Below, in pieces: positions 25,487 through 34,480 of a DNA stretch of 55,378 bases. Where the stretch lies: assembly GCA_030533235.1 (NCBI GenBank), contig JAUNJN010000012.1, positions 1-55,378 of the forward strand, written 5' to 3'. Within the stretch, counting starts at the first letter, position 1; each line of letters opens with the position of its first letter. Below the pieces are notes generated by a model. The model did no database searches. It was given only the letters and a program-made list of their open reading frames with translations, and was not told where the DNA came from. Source of the DNA: Eubacteriales bacterium (lineage in GTDB: Bacteria; Bacillota; Clostridia; Lachnospirales; Lachnospiraceae). The translations under genes and the position numbers were made by a program.

Positions 25487-26066
25487 CCGTAATCTTCTTT
25501 GCTTTTTCCCTTGCTTTCTTTGCTTCTTCTTTGGTCATCGTCTTGTCGAGACCTTTTTCCTTGTTTTGCTTCTTTGCGAGAATCTGATCGTTTAACTGAC
25601 GCTGATATTCGGCCTGACGGGCACGAACCTTATTGCGGAAGCCTTTCTTTTTCTTGTCGGCTTCCTCGTCGGTCGTTGATTTCTTTCCGCGAACACTCTT
25701 AACACTTAAGATGTAGATGCCGCTAATCATAGCTTTTACTTCACCCTTTGTCGGAATGCTGTCAAAGATTGCATCATCACAAATCATGTTCATAATCTGT
25801 GAGCCAATCTTTGCCTTTACGATCGGAAGTTTGGCCTTATGGTAACGCTTTGGTGCCTGGTCCATAACAACCTTCGGCAAACCTGCGTCCTTCATAGGCA
25901 AAACCTTTTTGTCAATAATCAACATTGTAGCCGGCTGCGCTGCCTCTATCATCTGTTGCTTTTGTGATAACTGTCTTTCCTGGAGCTTGTTGCCGAAACG
26001 ATAGAGTAGTACGAGAATTACAGTTACTACTGCAACGACAATAAGCACGATCATCCACCAATGCAT
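25470..26066 (-). CDS. Basic single-pass membrane protein, uncharacterised
   Basis: The 198-residue protein starts with a membrane helix (MHWWMIVLIVVAVVTVILVLLY), then a short region with LLIDKKVLPMKDAGLPKVV, a small folded-looking segment (AKIGSQIMNMICDDAIFDSIPTKGEVKAMISGIYIL) and a long, very basic helical tail (about residues 120-198; Lys/Arg/Glu-rich). Predicted orientation puts the basic tail in the cytosol, where it could bind RNA or DNA. Similar proteins occur next to plsC in Lachnospiraceae as far as I recall. It lies 15 bases after plsC in transcription order. Confidence 0.75.
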   Translation of the reverse strand: MHWWMIVLIVVAVVTVILVLLYRFGNKLQERQLSQKQQMIEAAQPATMLIIDKKVLPMKDAGLPKVVMDQAPKRYHKAKLPIVKAKIGSQIMNMICDDAIFDSIPTKGEVKAMISGIYILSVKSVRGKKSTTDEEADKKKKGFRNKVRARQAEYQRQLNDQILAKKQNKEKGLDKTMTKEEAKKAREKAKKITDGLNK

Positions 26067-26080
26067 TTGTCTACCTCCGT

Positions 26081-26812
26081 TTATTTGTTAATATGGTGTT
26101 TATCTTTGATACCCTGAATGATTGTCGGAAGCTGGGCGTAGGCTGCCTTGCGTTCCTTTGGTGTCATCTCGGACGGGTAAAATGGTTTTCCGAATTCGAT
26201 AATAACCGCATGGCTTCGAATATGACCCTTTGGTGCGGATTCAAGCAGTAAATCAGAGCCGGAGATTGCAACAGGAACAATCGGAGCGCCGGACTTTTCT
26301 GCCATACGATAACCGCCTTCTTTAAAAGGAAGCAGTTCATCCTTTTGATTACGTGTACCTTCCGGGAACAAAATCATGGAATGTCCCATCTTCATAAATA
26401 CCGTTCCCTGTTTAATGACCTCCATACCCTGGCGAATATCATTTCTGTCAAGAAACAGACAACCGATGTCGTCCATATAAAATGGGAGCAACGGAATTTT
26501 ACGCATTTCCTTTTTAGCCACAAAGCCAACCGGAGTTCCGATTGTTTCGTGGTAAATCAGAATGTCAAAATAGCTGCGGTGATTACCGACAAACAGTACA
26601 GGAACATTTTTTGGAATGTTCTCAATACCGCGCGCCTCAATCTTGCATCCGGAAATCTTAAGTTCCTTGCGGAAAAAGCCGGAAACGTATTTGCGGGCCT
26701 TTGCCCAGGATTTTACAGGATCCTTTTTAAAGAGGCGTCTTAAGTACAAGTGATAAGGCAGACTGAAAAACAGTGCTACCATTAATACGATACCTACACA
26801 TAATGATTTCAT
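26081..26812 (-). CDS. plsC: 1-acyl-sn-glycerol-3-phosphate acyltransferase
   Basis: The 243-residue PlsC-type enzyme adds the second acyl chain to lysophosphatidic acid at the membrane. An N-terminal hydrophobic anchor (about residues 4-24) precedes the catalytic HX4D motif NHRSYFD, the FLDRNDIRQG segment, the substrate motif FPEGTR, and VPVAISGS. The ATG follows GGGAGGG on the minus strand, seven bases away. It lies just downstream of malQ (26 bases) and may be part of a malQ-plsC-membrane protein-CPBP run. Confidence 0.92.
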   Translation of the reverse strand: MKSLCVGIVLMVALFFSLPYHLYLRRLFKKDPVKSWAKARKYVSGFFRKELKISGCKIEARGIENIPKNVPVLFVGNHRSYFDILIYHETIGTPVGFVAKKEMRKIPLLPFYMDDIGCLFLDRNDIRQGMEVIKQGTVFMKMGHSMILFPEGTRNQKDELLPFKEGGYRMAEKSGAPIVPVAISGSDLLLESAPKGHIRSHAVIIEFGKPFYPSEMTPKERKAAYAQLPTIIQGIKDKHHINK

Positions 26813-26838
26813 GAAAATCCCTCCCGATCATTCATATA

Positions 26839-28347
26839 TTATCGGCCAAACATCTTGCATGTCTCATACAGACGCGCGGAAAGAGCAGGAGTCAGGGCGT
26901 CTTCCTTGTAACGCCATGCCCAGTTGCCTTCGGCGACACCCGGGGTATTCATACGTGCCCAGGAATCGAGACACAAAACGTCCTGCATCGGAATAATTGC
27001 CATGTTCGCAACAGAGCCGAGACACGCGCGAATTAAGATCCAGCAAATGTCATAACCGTCGGTTGAATAGTATCTGCGAAGCTTATCCTTCGAAGCTTCG
27101 TAAGCGTTTTTGTACCAGCCAAGCGTCGTATCGTTATCATGGGTTCCGGTATAGCATACGCAGTTTCTTGTAAAATTGTGTGGAAGAAAATCATTTTCCT
27201 CCGGATTCTCAAATGCAAACTGGAGAACCTTCATGCCGGGTAAGCCGAACTTTTCACGAAGTTCAGAAACAGATTCGTTAATCTCTCCAAGATCCTCGGC
27301 AATAATCGGAAGCTGATAACCAAGTGTTGCTTCCAGATGTGTGAAGAAGCTTGCACCCGGAGCTTTCACCCATTTACCGTTAATTGCAGTAGGTTCACCA
27401 TACGGAACTGCCCAAAATTCGTCGAAGCCACGGAAGTGGTCAATGCGTAAGAAATCGGACATCGTAAGCTGATGACGAATACGGGCCTGCCACCATTCAT
27501 AGGCAGTCTCTGTATGCTTTTCCCAGTTGTATAGCGGATTGCCCCAAAGCTGTCCGGTCGCTGAGAAATAATCAGGCGGTACACCCGCGACAACGGTTGG
27601 ATAACCGTCCTTGTCTAAAAGGAATAGCTTCTGGTTGACCCAGACATCGACGCTGTCCCATGCCATAAAAATCGGAATATCGCCTACGATGGAAATTCCC
27701 TTTTCGTTGGCATATGTCTTAAGTTTATTCCATTCTTGGAAAAACAGGAACTGAATAAACTTATAATAACCTATTTCCTTATCAAGCTTCTGGATCCAAG
27801 AGGCACGCTGTTTTTTGTTAGGTTTTTTGAGAGAATCCTCCCACATATACCATGGCATGCCGTTGTGATAATCCTTACCGGCCATAAATAAGGCGTAATC
27901 CTCCAACCAGACAGATTCCTCACAAAAGCTTTGAAACTCAGACATCAGAGCATTGTCGGAGGAGAAGTCGTCTTGAATGGATGGATCACAAAAACGCTCG
28001 TATGCGGTTTTGAGTAATCCCGTTTTAAATTCAATCAGTTCACCATAGCTGATCTGTTCGGGATTCCATGCCGGCATATCATTAAAATCGGAAGCGTAAA
28101 GAAGATTTAATTCCTTTAAGTGATCAAGGCTGATTAAAAGCGGCTGTCCTGCAAAGGCCGAAAACGGTTGATAAGGGGAATCCCCAAAGCCGGTATGACC
28201 AAGTGGCAATACCTGCCACATATTAAGTCCGGATTTTACCAGAAAATCTATAAATTTGTATGCATTTTGTCCCAAATCACCGATACCGTACGGTCCCGGG
28301 AAGGATGTTGGATGTAACAAAATGCCTGCATATTTTTTCGGTTTCAA
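26839..28347 (-). CDS. malQ: 4-alpha-glucanotransferase (amylomaltase)
   Basis: The 502-residue GH77 enzyme transfers alpha-1,4-glucan segments between malto-oligosaccharides. Family landmarks are GILLHPTSFPGPYGIGDLG at the start, DIPIFMAWDSVDVW, FLRIDHFRGFDEFWAVP with the nucleophile Asp, IAEDLGEI with the acid Glu, and TGTHDNDTTLGWY. An ATG 15 bases upstream exists, but an ideal GGAGGT lies inside that extension exactly seven bases before a TTG. The TTG start (28347) also gives the usual N-terminus, so I prefer it. A near-consensus promoter precedes the gene. Confidence 0.93.
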   Translation of the reverse strand: MKPKKYAGILLHPTSFPGPYGIGDLGQNAYKFIDFLVKSGLNMWQVLPLGHTGFGDSPYQPFSAFAGQPLLISLDHLKELNLLYASDFNDMPAWNPEQISYGELIEFKTGLLKTAYERFCDPSIQDDFSSDNALMSEFQSFCEESVWLEDYALFMAGKDYHNGMPWYMWEDSLKKPNKKQRASWIQKLDKEIGYYKFIQFLFFQEWNKLKTYANEKGISIVGDIPIFMAWDSVDVWVNQKLFLLDKDGYPTVVAGVPPDYFSATGQLWGNPLYNWEKHTETAYEWWQARIRHQLTMSDFLRIDHFRGFDEFWAVPYGEPTAINGKWVKAPGASFFTHLEATLGYQLPIIAEDLGEINESVSELREKFGLPGMKVLQFAFENPEENDFLPHNFTRNCVCYTGTHDNDTTLGWYKNAYEASKDKLRRYYSTDGYDICWILIRACLGSVANMAIIPMQDVLCLDSWARMNTPGVAEGNWAWRYKEDALTPALSARLYETCKMFGR

Positions 28348-28403
28348 AAAAGTTACCTCCATAGTTGCAATGTACACAAAATCAGTGAAAAACACTGTCC
28401 TTT

Positions 28404-28432
28404 ATTATACCAAAAAACAAGGGGAAATACAA
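28404..28432 (-). promoter_or_regulatory. Sigma-A promoter of malQ
   Basis: On the minus strand TTGTAT (28427-28432) is followed after 17 bases by a perfect TATAAT (28404-28409), about 55 bases before the TTG start codon. It sits between the malQ leader and the end of the aminotransferase gene. Confidence 0.75.
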
Positions 28433-28434
28433 GG

Positions 28435-29622
28435 CTACTTGTACATCTTATAAGCCTGTTCAAAAGCCGGAATCGAACGTTCCACCATGTCTGTTGTTAC
28501 ACAGTATGAAATTCTAAAATGTCCAGAACAGTTAAAACTGTCACCCGGAACGATAATAAGGTTACATTCTTTTGCTGCGCGCCAGCAGAATTCGTTGGCA
28601 TCCGCAATCGGAGAACGCGGGAACATGTAGAAGGTTCCGCCCGGTTCTACGACATGGTAGCCAATACGTGTAAGCTCGCGATAAAGAATCTCTTTATTTT
28701 TTTCGTAAACGGATAAATCACTTGTCATGTCAAGTATTTTCTCGATACCGAGCTGAATGATGGATGCAGGGCAGTTGTGTCCGGTAAATCTCGAAATCTG
28801 TCCACACATCAATATAAGGAGTGTCGCGTCTTTACATGACGGATTGACGGCAACATAACCGATACGTTCTCCCGGAAGAGAAACGGATTTGCTGAAGGAA
28901 TAGCAGCAAATAGAATTATCGTAAAACTTTGATATAAACGGTGCATCTGTGCCCGCAAATATAATCTCACGATATGGTTCGTCGGAAATCAAGTATATAT
29001 CGTGACCGTAATCCTCCTGCTTTTTAGAAAGCAGTGCTGCAAGCTTTGTGATTGTCTCTGTAGAGTAAACAATACCGGAAGGGTTGTTTGGAGAGTTAAT
29101 TAATATTGCAGAGACATTTTCATTCATCGCCTGTTCAAGTGCATCAAAATTAATCTGGAAGGTGTTGATGTCTGCCGGAACAATTGTAAGCTTGGCTCCG
29201 GTACCCGTTACATAAGGAACATACTCCGGGAAGTAAGGAGCAAACGTCAGTACCTCATCACCGTCCTTTACTACACAGCGGATTGCATGCGCGAGTGCTC
29301 CGGCGGCTCCGGAGGTCATAAAGATATGCTCTGCGCCATAGTTCATATCAAAACGACGATTCAATGATTCGGCAACGGCGCGTCTTGTGGAATCAAGTCC
29401 GAGTGATGGACTGTAGCCGTGCAACGCAACCGGTTCCTTTGTCTGTAAAAGTTCTAACATATAGTCCGTAAATTCCTGAGGAACCGGAACAGATGGGTTT
29501 CCGATGGAATAGTTGTAAATATTTTCGGCTCCGATTTCAGCCGCTTTTTTATTTGCGTATGTAAAAAACTCTCGAATGACAGATCCTTTTCCTGTCATAT
29601 CCTTATACATTTCGTTTATCAT
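28435..29622 (-). CDS. Class I/II pyridoxal-phosphate aminotransferase
   Basis: The 395-residue PLP enzyme has the aspartate-aminotransferase fold: NYSIGNPSVPVPQ, the SGAAGALAHAIRCV cofactor loop, NSPNNPSGIVYS, SDEPYREIIF, and the Schiff-base lysine in YSFSKSVSLPGERIGYVA. It probably transaminates aspartate or an aromatic amino acid, but the substrate is not determined by these motifs. The ATG is preceded by GGAGG at seven bases. No close operon partner is evident; the malQ promoter begins just past its stop. Confidence 0.88.
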   Translation of the reverse strand: MINEMYKDMTGKGSVIREFFTYANKKAAEIGAENIYNYSIGNPSVPVPQEFTDYMLELLQTKEPVALHGYSPSLGLDSTRRAVAESLNRRFDMNYGAEHIFMTSGAAGALAHAIRCVVKDGDEVLTFAPYFPEYVPYVTGTGAKLTIVPADINTFQINFDALEQAMNENVSAILINSPNNPSGIVYSTETITKLAALLSKKQEDYGHDIYLISDEPYREIIFAGTDAPFISKFYDNSICCYSFSKSVSLPGERIGYVAVNPSCKDATLLILMCGQISRFTGHNCPASIIQLGIEKILDMTSDLSVYEKNKEILYRELTRIGYHVVEPGGTFYMFPRSPIADANEFCWRAAKECNLIIVPGDSFNCSGHFRISYCVTTDMVERSIPAFEQAYKMYK

Positions 29623-29693
29623 AAGAGATCCTCCGAATTCCTAAAATATCGTATCTTATTATAAGCAACAACTAAAAAAAAAGCAAACAAAAA

Positions 29694-29725
29694 GACAAGC
29701 GATGAAGATAACATCATCGCTTGTC
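29694..29725 (-). terminator. Terminator of the chemoreceptor-like gene
   Basis: A perfect 12-bp stem pairs GACAAGCGATGA (29694-29705) with TCATCGCTTGTC (29714-29725). On the minus strand it is followed by long T-rich sequence. It lies about 100 bases beyond the stop at 29828. Confidence 0.8.
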
Positions 29726-29827
29726 CAGAGGGGAGAGAGGATTTGAAAAACTCTTACAATGCCTACTCTACCAACCATTTGTGATTAAACTATGTTTTAA
29801 GTATGTAAAAAGTGTGAAAAAGTTGTA

Positions 29828-30421
29828 TTACATGTTTGCGATTTCCTGCATAGAGGAATCAAGCTGACGAAGTGTTTTTTGAATGGAATCATTGATCACG
29901 CCGGACTCGTGAGCCATCTTTCCAAACTCATGTGCAACAACCGTAAATCCACGTCCTGCTTCGCCGGCACGTGCAGCCTCAATGGAGGCATTTAGCGCTA
30001 AAATGTTTTGCTTGTTTTCAATTTTCTTAAGACCCTGTGATTTGGAAGTGAGCTCCTTAATCAATGTAGCGGAATCTTCGATTGCATTTGTAAAGGATGC
30101 TTGTAACTCCTCGTACATCTTCTTGCGGTAAGAAGACTCAAGTAAGCCCTGAATCGAAGCAACTAAAAGCTCAGCAGCCGCTGTTACCATATCCTCATCT
30201 GTGTCCTCATCAAGCGGACCGCCGATGACGGAAGCAACGATGACGTCGTCTACTTCGATATCCTCGCTGAAGGCCTCGATATTATTTCTTGAGAAGCCAA
30301 GCTTGTTTGAAATAAAGTTACCTTCATCATCCAAAGCGACAGCAATCATGCCGGTTGCTTTTGCCCATTTTTCCATAAGTTCGTCTAATTTATCACTATC
30401 TAAATAATCCTGAAGTGTCAT
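29828..30421 (-). CDS. Short cytosolic chemoreceptor-like protein with PocR-like sensor
   Basis: The 197-residue protein has an N-terminal sensory region (about residues 1-100) resembling a shortened PocR domain ([21 protein letters not shown]) and then a clipped methyl-accepting signalling domain. The conserved tip [31 protein letters not shown] is intact, but the long helical hairpin and methylation regions are nearly absent. It has no membrane segment, so it would be cytosolic. The start is set at the ATG behind AAAGGGGGT. It may work as an adaptor to CheA/CheW or have lost chemotactic signalling. Divergent from tatD; a terminator follows. Confidence 0.8.
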   Translation of the reverse strand: MTLQDYLDSDKLDELMEKWAKATGMIAVALDDEGNFISNKLGFSRNNIEAFSEDIEVDDVIVASVIGGPLDEDTDEDMVTAAAELLVASIQGLLESSYRKKMYEELQASFTNAIEDSATLIKELTSKSQGLKKIENKQNILALNASIEAARAGEAGRGFTVVAHEFGKMAHESGVINDSIQKTLRQLDSSMQEIANM

Positions 30422-30567
30422 ATGATGTATACCCCCTTTGTAAACAAAAAGACTGTAATTTATTTTATCGGATTTTGCGAAATAATTCAACTAAAATATA
30501 GGGATTTGGCAAAAAACTTGCAGGAAAATAAAAAATATGTGACAATAATGGAAATAAGAGAGGTAGT

Positions 30568-31353
30568 ATGGATATGATACGTATTTTTGATACACATGCG
30601 CATTACGATGATAATGCGTTTGCAGACGATCGCACAAAGCTGCTTACGGGTTTTCCGGCACAAAATATCTGTGCAGTGACAAACATCGGTACAAATCTTG
30701 AAACGTCTCGTATGACAGCAAGACTTACCGAGCAATATGATTATGTTTACGGAACGGTTGGTGTATATCCGACTGAGGTGGATGTTTTTGAGACAACGGA
30801 TACGATGGAACAGTTAAAGCTGCTTGTAAAAGAACACAAACGGGTTGTTGCAATCGGTGAAATCGGACTTGATTATCATTATGATAATCCGAATAAGCCG
30901 CTACAGCAAAAATGGTTTGCCGCGCAGATGGAGCTTGCAAGAGAACTGAATGTGCCTGTCTCGGTACATAGCCGCGATGCCGCTCAGGATACCTTGCAGG
31001 TTATGAGAACCGTAAAAGCGAACGAAATAGGCGGCGTTGTGCATTGCTATTCCTACTCCAAGGAAACGGCAAGAGATTTTTTGGATATGAATTTCTATTT
31101 TGGAATCGGTGGGGTGGTCACATATAAAAATGCAAAAAAGCTTGTTGAGGCAGTTCGTTATATTCCGATGTCTAATATTGTGTTGGAGACAGACAGTCCG
31201 TATTTGTCTCCGATTCGCGGGTTACGAAACACATCTTTGAACTTACCGCTTGTGGCGGAAAAGATTGCGGAAATAAAAAGTATTTCGGTGCAGGATGTCT
31301 ATGATATTACATGGGAAAATGCACATAAGCTGTACCGGATTTCGGAAAAATAA
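30568..31353 (+). CDS. tatD: TatD-family metal-dependent hydrolase
   Basis: The 261-residue TIM-barrel hydrolase shows the metal-binding signature FDTHAHYDD, GVYPTEV, IGEIGLDYHYD, SVHSRDA, VVHCYS and LETDSPYLSP. TatD proteins are 3'-5' DNases with proposed roles in DNA repair or RNA quality control. Two in-frame ATGs at 30568 and 30574 are possible; AGAGGT lies four or ten bases upstream. It is followed 12 bases later by ksgA, the usual Firmicutes order, although the rnmV primase-like gene often found between them is missing. Confidence 0.92.
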   Translation: MDMIRIFDTHAHYDDNAFADDRTKLLTGFPAQNICAVTNIGTNLETSRMTARLTEQYDYVYGTVGVYPTEVDVFETTDTMEQLKLLVKEHKRVVAIGEIGLDYHYDNPNKPLQQKWFAAQMELARELNVPVSVHSRDAAQDTLQVMRTVKANEIGGVVHCYSYSKETARDFLDMNFYFGIGGVVTYKNAKKLVEAVRYIPMSNIVLETDSPYLSPIRGLRNTSLNLPLVAEKIAEIKSISVQDVYDITWENAHKLYRISEK

Positions 31354-31365
31354 ATTGGAGGAATT

Positions 31366-32220
31366 ATGGAGAAATTAAGCAATCCTCAGGTAACGATTGA
31401 AATCTTAAAAAAATATAATTTTGCGTTTCAAAAGCGATTCGGACAAAACTTTTTGATTGACCCGCTCGTGGTGGAAAAAATTATTCGTGCGGCAGAGGTG
31501 ACAAAGGACGATATCGTACTGGAAATCGGTCCGGGCATAGGGACGATGACTCAGTATCTTGCGGAGGCTGCCGGCAAGGTGTATGCGGTGGAAATTGACA
31601 AGAACCTGCTTCCGGTTTTGGATGAAACTTTGGCAGAGTATCATAACGTGAAGGTTATAAATAACGATATATTAAAGGTGGATATTAAGGAGCTTGTAGG
31701 AAATCGGGAGGTTAAGGTTGTTGCCAATCTTCCGTATTACATTACAACTCCGATTATTATGGGGTTATTTGAAAATCATATTCCTGCCTCATCGATTACG
31801 GTTATGGTTCAAAAGGAAGTTGCGATGCGAATGCAGGCGGGACCGGGCAGTAAGGATTATGGGGCATTGTCGCTTGCTGTACAATACTACGCAGAACCGT
31901 ATATTGTTGCGAATGTCCCACCGAACTGTTTTATGCCGAGACCGAATGTTGGTTCTGCGGTCATTCGTTTGACAAAACATGCAAGACCGCCGATTGAGGT
32001 TTGTGATGAGACGCTGATGTTTCAATTGATTCGAGCATCATTTAATCAAAGACGGAAAACCTTGCAAAACGGGATTCATAATGCGTCGGATTTGTCATTT
32101 TCAAAAGAACAGGTTGTTGAGGCTTTGAAAACACTTGGCCTTTCAGAATCTATCCGGGGAGAGGCTCTTACGCTGGCACAGTTTGGTGCACTTACAAATA
32201 TATTAAAACAAATGAAATAG
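31366..32220 (+). CDS. rsmA: 16S rRNA dimethyladenosine transferase
   Basis: The 284-residue KsgA/RsmA methyltransferase dimethylates two adjacent adenosines near the 3' end of 16S rRNA. It shows RFGQNFLIDP, the SAM motif LEIGPGIGTMTQYL, VYAVEIDKNL, and the catalytic NLPYYITTPIIM, followed by the small C-terminal helical domain. The start follows TTGGAGG at six bases. It is co-transcribed with tatD and followed by a DUF6128-like gene after about 90 bases. Confidence 0.96.
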   Translation: MEKLSNPQVTIEILKKYNFAFQKRFGQNFLIDPLVVEKIIRAAEVTKDDIVLEIGPGIGTMTQYLAEAAGKVYAVEIDKNLLPVLDETLAEYHNVKVINNDILKVDIKELVGNREVKVVANLPYYITTPIIMGLFENHIPASSITVMVQKEVAMRMQAGPGSKDYGALSLAVQYYAEPYIVANVPPNCFMPRPNVGSAVIRLTKHARPPIEVCDETLMFQLIRASFNQRRKTLQNGIHNASDLSFSKEQVVEALKTLGLSESIRGEALTLAQFGALTNILKQMK

Positions 32221-32307
32221 CATATTCGGACGAGCATTCACATATATACATAGTATGTGTATGAAGCAGGTAGAGGACTGCTTGATTATGTGAAAGTGAG
32301 GGATGGT

Positions 32308-33195
32308 ATGCAGGCATGTCGATGGGTATCATATATCTACCGGTATAGAGAAACGAAGCGTCAGGAAAATGCCGGTTTTATTAAAATACAGAAGCTGAAA
32401 TATGAATCGGGTGATATTGGTCGATTTCAGATAGGAATTCGGATTATGAAGCTTATGCCTTGCAGATGTGAAGTATACCTTATGTTAGAACCTGACAGGA
32501 TCTATCCGGTGCAAACGATGTATATTTCGGAGCGTATGCGGGATATGATAATGCTTCGGTTTGACTTACCGTGGACAATTGCGGTATCAGGGGAAAAATC
32601 AATTTCAGAATGTATCGGACTATTTTTTCGATGTGAAGATGGGGATATATTTGCCGGCATGTGGAAGGAAGGGAGACTGTGTGTCAACCCGATTGTGATA
32701 AGCGAGACAGAACAAAAAACGAAAGACAATGAGCGGGATATACATAAAGATAAAGACATAAATCAGGGAAAAGAGAAAGACGAGAAAAAGAATTTGTCAC
32801 TGCAACAACCGTGCAAGCCAAGAAAGAGAGAGCCGGAAAATACATATCGCGAGATGCTTAATACCTATCCGAAGCTGCCGCTGTTTGCAGATACGCATCT
32901 GCTTGAATGTGTAAAGATAGCACCACAGGATATCGGAAAGCTGGCAATCGGCAATTGGAAGCTGGGCACAAACAGCTTTGTTTCACATGGGTTTTATCAT
33001 TATCAGTATTTGATGTTTGGAAGAGTTTTGCTTGATGGGGAGGAACGGATTGTAGTAGGAATACCGGGAGTTTTTACAAATAAAGAGCGATATGTCGCGA
33101 ATATGTTTGGATTTATCCGATTTGTTCCGTCACAAAAAACAGATTATCTGACAGGCAAATTTGGTTATTGGGTTGTGGAGGTTGTGAGTGAGTAG
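32308..33195 (+). CDS. DUF6128-like protein
   Basis: The 295-residue protein has an N-terminal domain (about 1-130, beta-rich, CRWVSYIYRYRETKRQENAGFIKI), a low-complexity Lys/Asp/Glu linker (about 135-185) and a conserved-looking C-terminal domain (FADTHLLECVKI, SFVSHGFYHYQYLMFGRVLLDG, VGIPGVFTNKERYVANMFGF, GKFGYWVVEV). The C-terminus matches what I recall as DUF6128 of Lachnospiraceae. There is no catalytic motif or signal peptide. The start is the ATG behind GAGGG. Its last 31 bases overlap the 3' end of the convergent GNAT gene. Confidence 0.7.
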   Translation: MQACRWVSYIYRYRETKRQENAGFIKIQKLKYESGDIGRFQIGIRIMKLMPCRCEVYLMLEPDRIYPVQTMYISERMRDMIMLRFDLPWTIAVSGEKSISECIGLFFRCEDGDIFAGMWKEGRLCVNPIVISETEQKTKDNERDIHKDKDINQGKEKDEKKNLSLQQPCKPRKREPENTYREMLNTYPKLPLFADTHLLECVKIAPQDIGKLAIGNWKLGTNSFVSHGFYHYQYLMFGRVLLDGEERIVVGIPGVFTNKERYVANMFGFIRFVPSQKTDYLTGKFGYWVVEVVSE

Positions 33196-33722
33196 CGGAT
33201 AAGATCTTCGGTTTTACCGAGAATATTGGCGCTTTTTGGCTCATAACGATACATGGTAAAGCCGAGCTTTTCGGCAAGTCGTAACGATGCGTAATTATAT
33301 GGGTGAATGCGGGCATCAAAACGATAGATGCCATAATGCTTCTGCAAAACTTCCATGCCAAGTCTTACGGCTTCGTAAGCGTAACCTCTGTTTTGATGTA
33401 AGTGGTCGATTTTGTAGCCGACCTCCGCATAGCGGACAAGCCCGGAGGAGAAAAAGTTGAAATTAACGGATCCGATTATGATATCCGGAAACATGGATTC
33501 ATAAATATAGTAGCGCACAAACTGACCGAGATTGTATGCAGACAATTCACGTCGAAGTGCTTCCTCGTGATAGGAAAGTGTATAGAAATTACGTGGGCGC
33601 GTAGGTTCAAACTGTTCAAATACCGTACGATTTCTCAAGTAGAGATCAAGCACGCGCGATGCGGCAGATGTATCTTCAATTTTGAGTATTAATCGTTTGG
33701 AACGAATTGATTTTGGACCCAT
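33165..33722 (-). CDS. GNAT N-acetyltransferase (RimJ/RimL-like)
   Basis: The 185-residue protein has the acetyl-CoA fold of the RimJ/RimL group: SKRLILKIEDTSAASRVLDLY, a central VRYAEVGYKIDHLHQNRGYAYEAVRLG with the Q/R-x-x-G-x-A pyrophosphate loop, and NYASLRLAEKLGF. It likely acetylates the N-terminus of a protein or an amino acid; the substrate is unknown. The ATG at 33722 follows GGGAGG; a longer start lacks a site. It converges on and overlaps the DUF6128-like gene. Confidence 0.88.
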   Translation of the reverse strand: MGPKSIRSKRLILKIEDTSAASRVLDLYLRNRTVFEQFEPTRPRNFYTLSYHEEALRRELSAYNLGQFVRYYIYESMFPDIIIGSVNFNFFSSGLVRYAEVGYKIDHLHQNRGYAYEAVRLGMEVLQKHYGIYRFDARIHPYNYASLRLAEKLGFTMYRYEPKSANILGKTEDLIRYSLTTSTTQ

Positions 33723-33821
33723 AGTGCGCCTCCCCACCGGATGAAATAACAAGCTTTAACATTCCTTTATTATAGGCGATTTAATACGGCGTGTCAAAAA
33801 GAGTGAAATGGATGGAGAAAC

Positions 33822-34328
33822 ATGGACGAGATAACAAAAGACGACAAACGATATATGCGACAGGCAATCACGCAGGCAAAAAAAGCATGGAATAATCAGG
33901 ATGTACCGATAGGGTGCGTGATTGTATATCAGGGCAAGGTCATTGCACGCGGATATAATCGCCGTAATGCCGATAAGACGACGCTTGCGCATGCGGAAAT
34001 ACTTGCAATCAAAAAGGCTTCCAAAGTTATCGGAGACTGGAGATTGGAGGATTGTACGATGTACGTGACCTTAGAGCCTTGCCAGATGTGTGCCGGCGCG
34101 ATTGTGCAGGCCAGAATCCCACGGGTGGTCATTGGATGTATGAATCCGAAGGCCGGCTGTGCGGGCTCGATATTAAACTTACTTGATATCAAGGAATTTA
34201 ACCATCAGGTGGAGGTTACGCGCGGTGTATTAGAACAGGATTGTTCAAATATGTTAAAGGATTTTTTTGCACAGCTTCGAGAGGTAAAGAAAAGAGAAAA
34301 AAGTTGTCATGTAAGTAAAACCAAGTAG
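33822..34328 (+). CDS. tadA: tRNA-specific adenosine deaminase
   Basis: The 168-residue enzyme converts the wobble adenosine of tRNA-Arg(ACG) to inosine. The zinc and catalytic residues lie in TLAHAEILAI (HAE) and EPCQMCAGA (PCxxC), and the family motifs DVPIGCVIV, DWRLEDCTMYVTLEP and PKAGCAGS are present. The ATG follows GGAG five bases upstream. The stop codon lies inside the left arm of its terminator hairpin. Confidence 0.96.
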   Translation: MDEITKDDKRYMRQAITQAKKAWNNQDVPIGCVIVYQGKVIARGYNRRNADKTTLAHAEILAIKKASKVIGDWRLEDCTMYVTLEPCQMCAGAIVQARIPRVVIGCMNPKAGCAGSILNLLDIKEFNHQVEVTRGVLEQDCSNMLKDFFAQLREVKKREKSCHVSKTK

Positions 34329-34345
34329 AAATACTTGGTTTTATT
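34317..34345 (+). terminator. Terminator overlapping the tadA stop codon
   Basis: The stem AAAACCAAGTA (34317-34327) pairs with TACTTGGTTTT (34332-34342) around a GAAA tetraloop. The tadA stop codon (34326-34328) is part of the stem. Confidence 0.85.
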
Positions 34346-34409
34346 GCTTCCTGCATTTTTTCAAAAATCAACAAAAAACGCACATATATGTCGTTTCATT
34401 CCCAAACTA

Positions 34410-34437
34410 TTGTTTTTTCAAAGAAGCATGATATTCT
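34410..34437 (+). promoter_or_regulatory. Promoter of the secreted-peptide/ABC cassette
   Basis: TTGTTT (34410-34415), 16 bases, then TATTCT (34432-34437), in an AT-rich gap after the tadA terminator. The match is moderate. Confidence 0.45.
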
Positions 34438-34442
34438 CAAGG

Positions 34443-34456
34443 TATTAGCGCTAATA
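34443..34456 (+). promoter_or_regulatory. Perfect 14-bp palindrome, operator-like
   Basis: TATTAGCGCTAATA is a perfect palindrome that falls at the predicted transcription start, between the promoter and the ribosome binding site of the secreted-peptide gene. The position is that of a repressor operator; no regulator gene is adjacent. Confidence 0.5.
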
Positions 34457-34480
34457 ATAAAAATGAAGGAGGAAAAGGAT

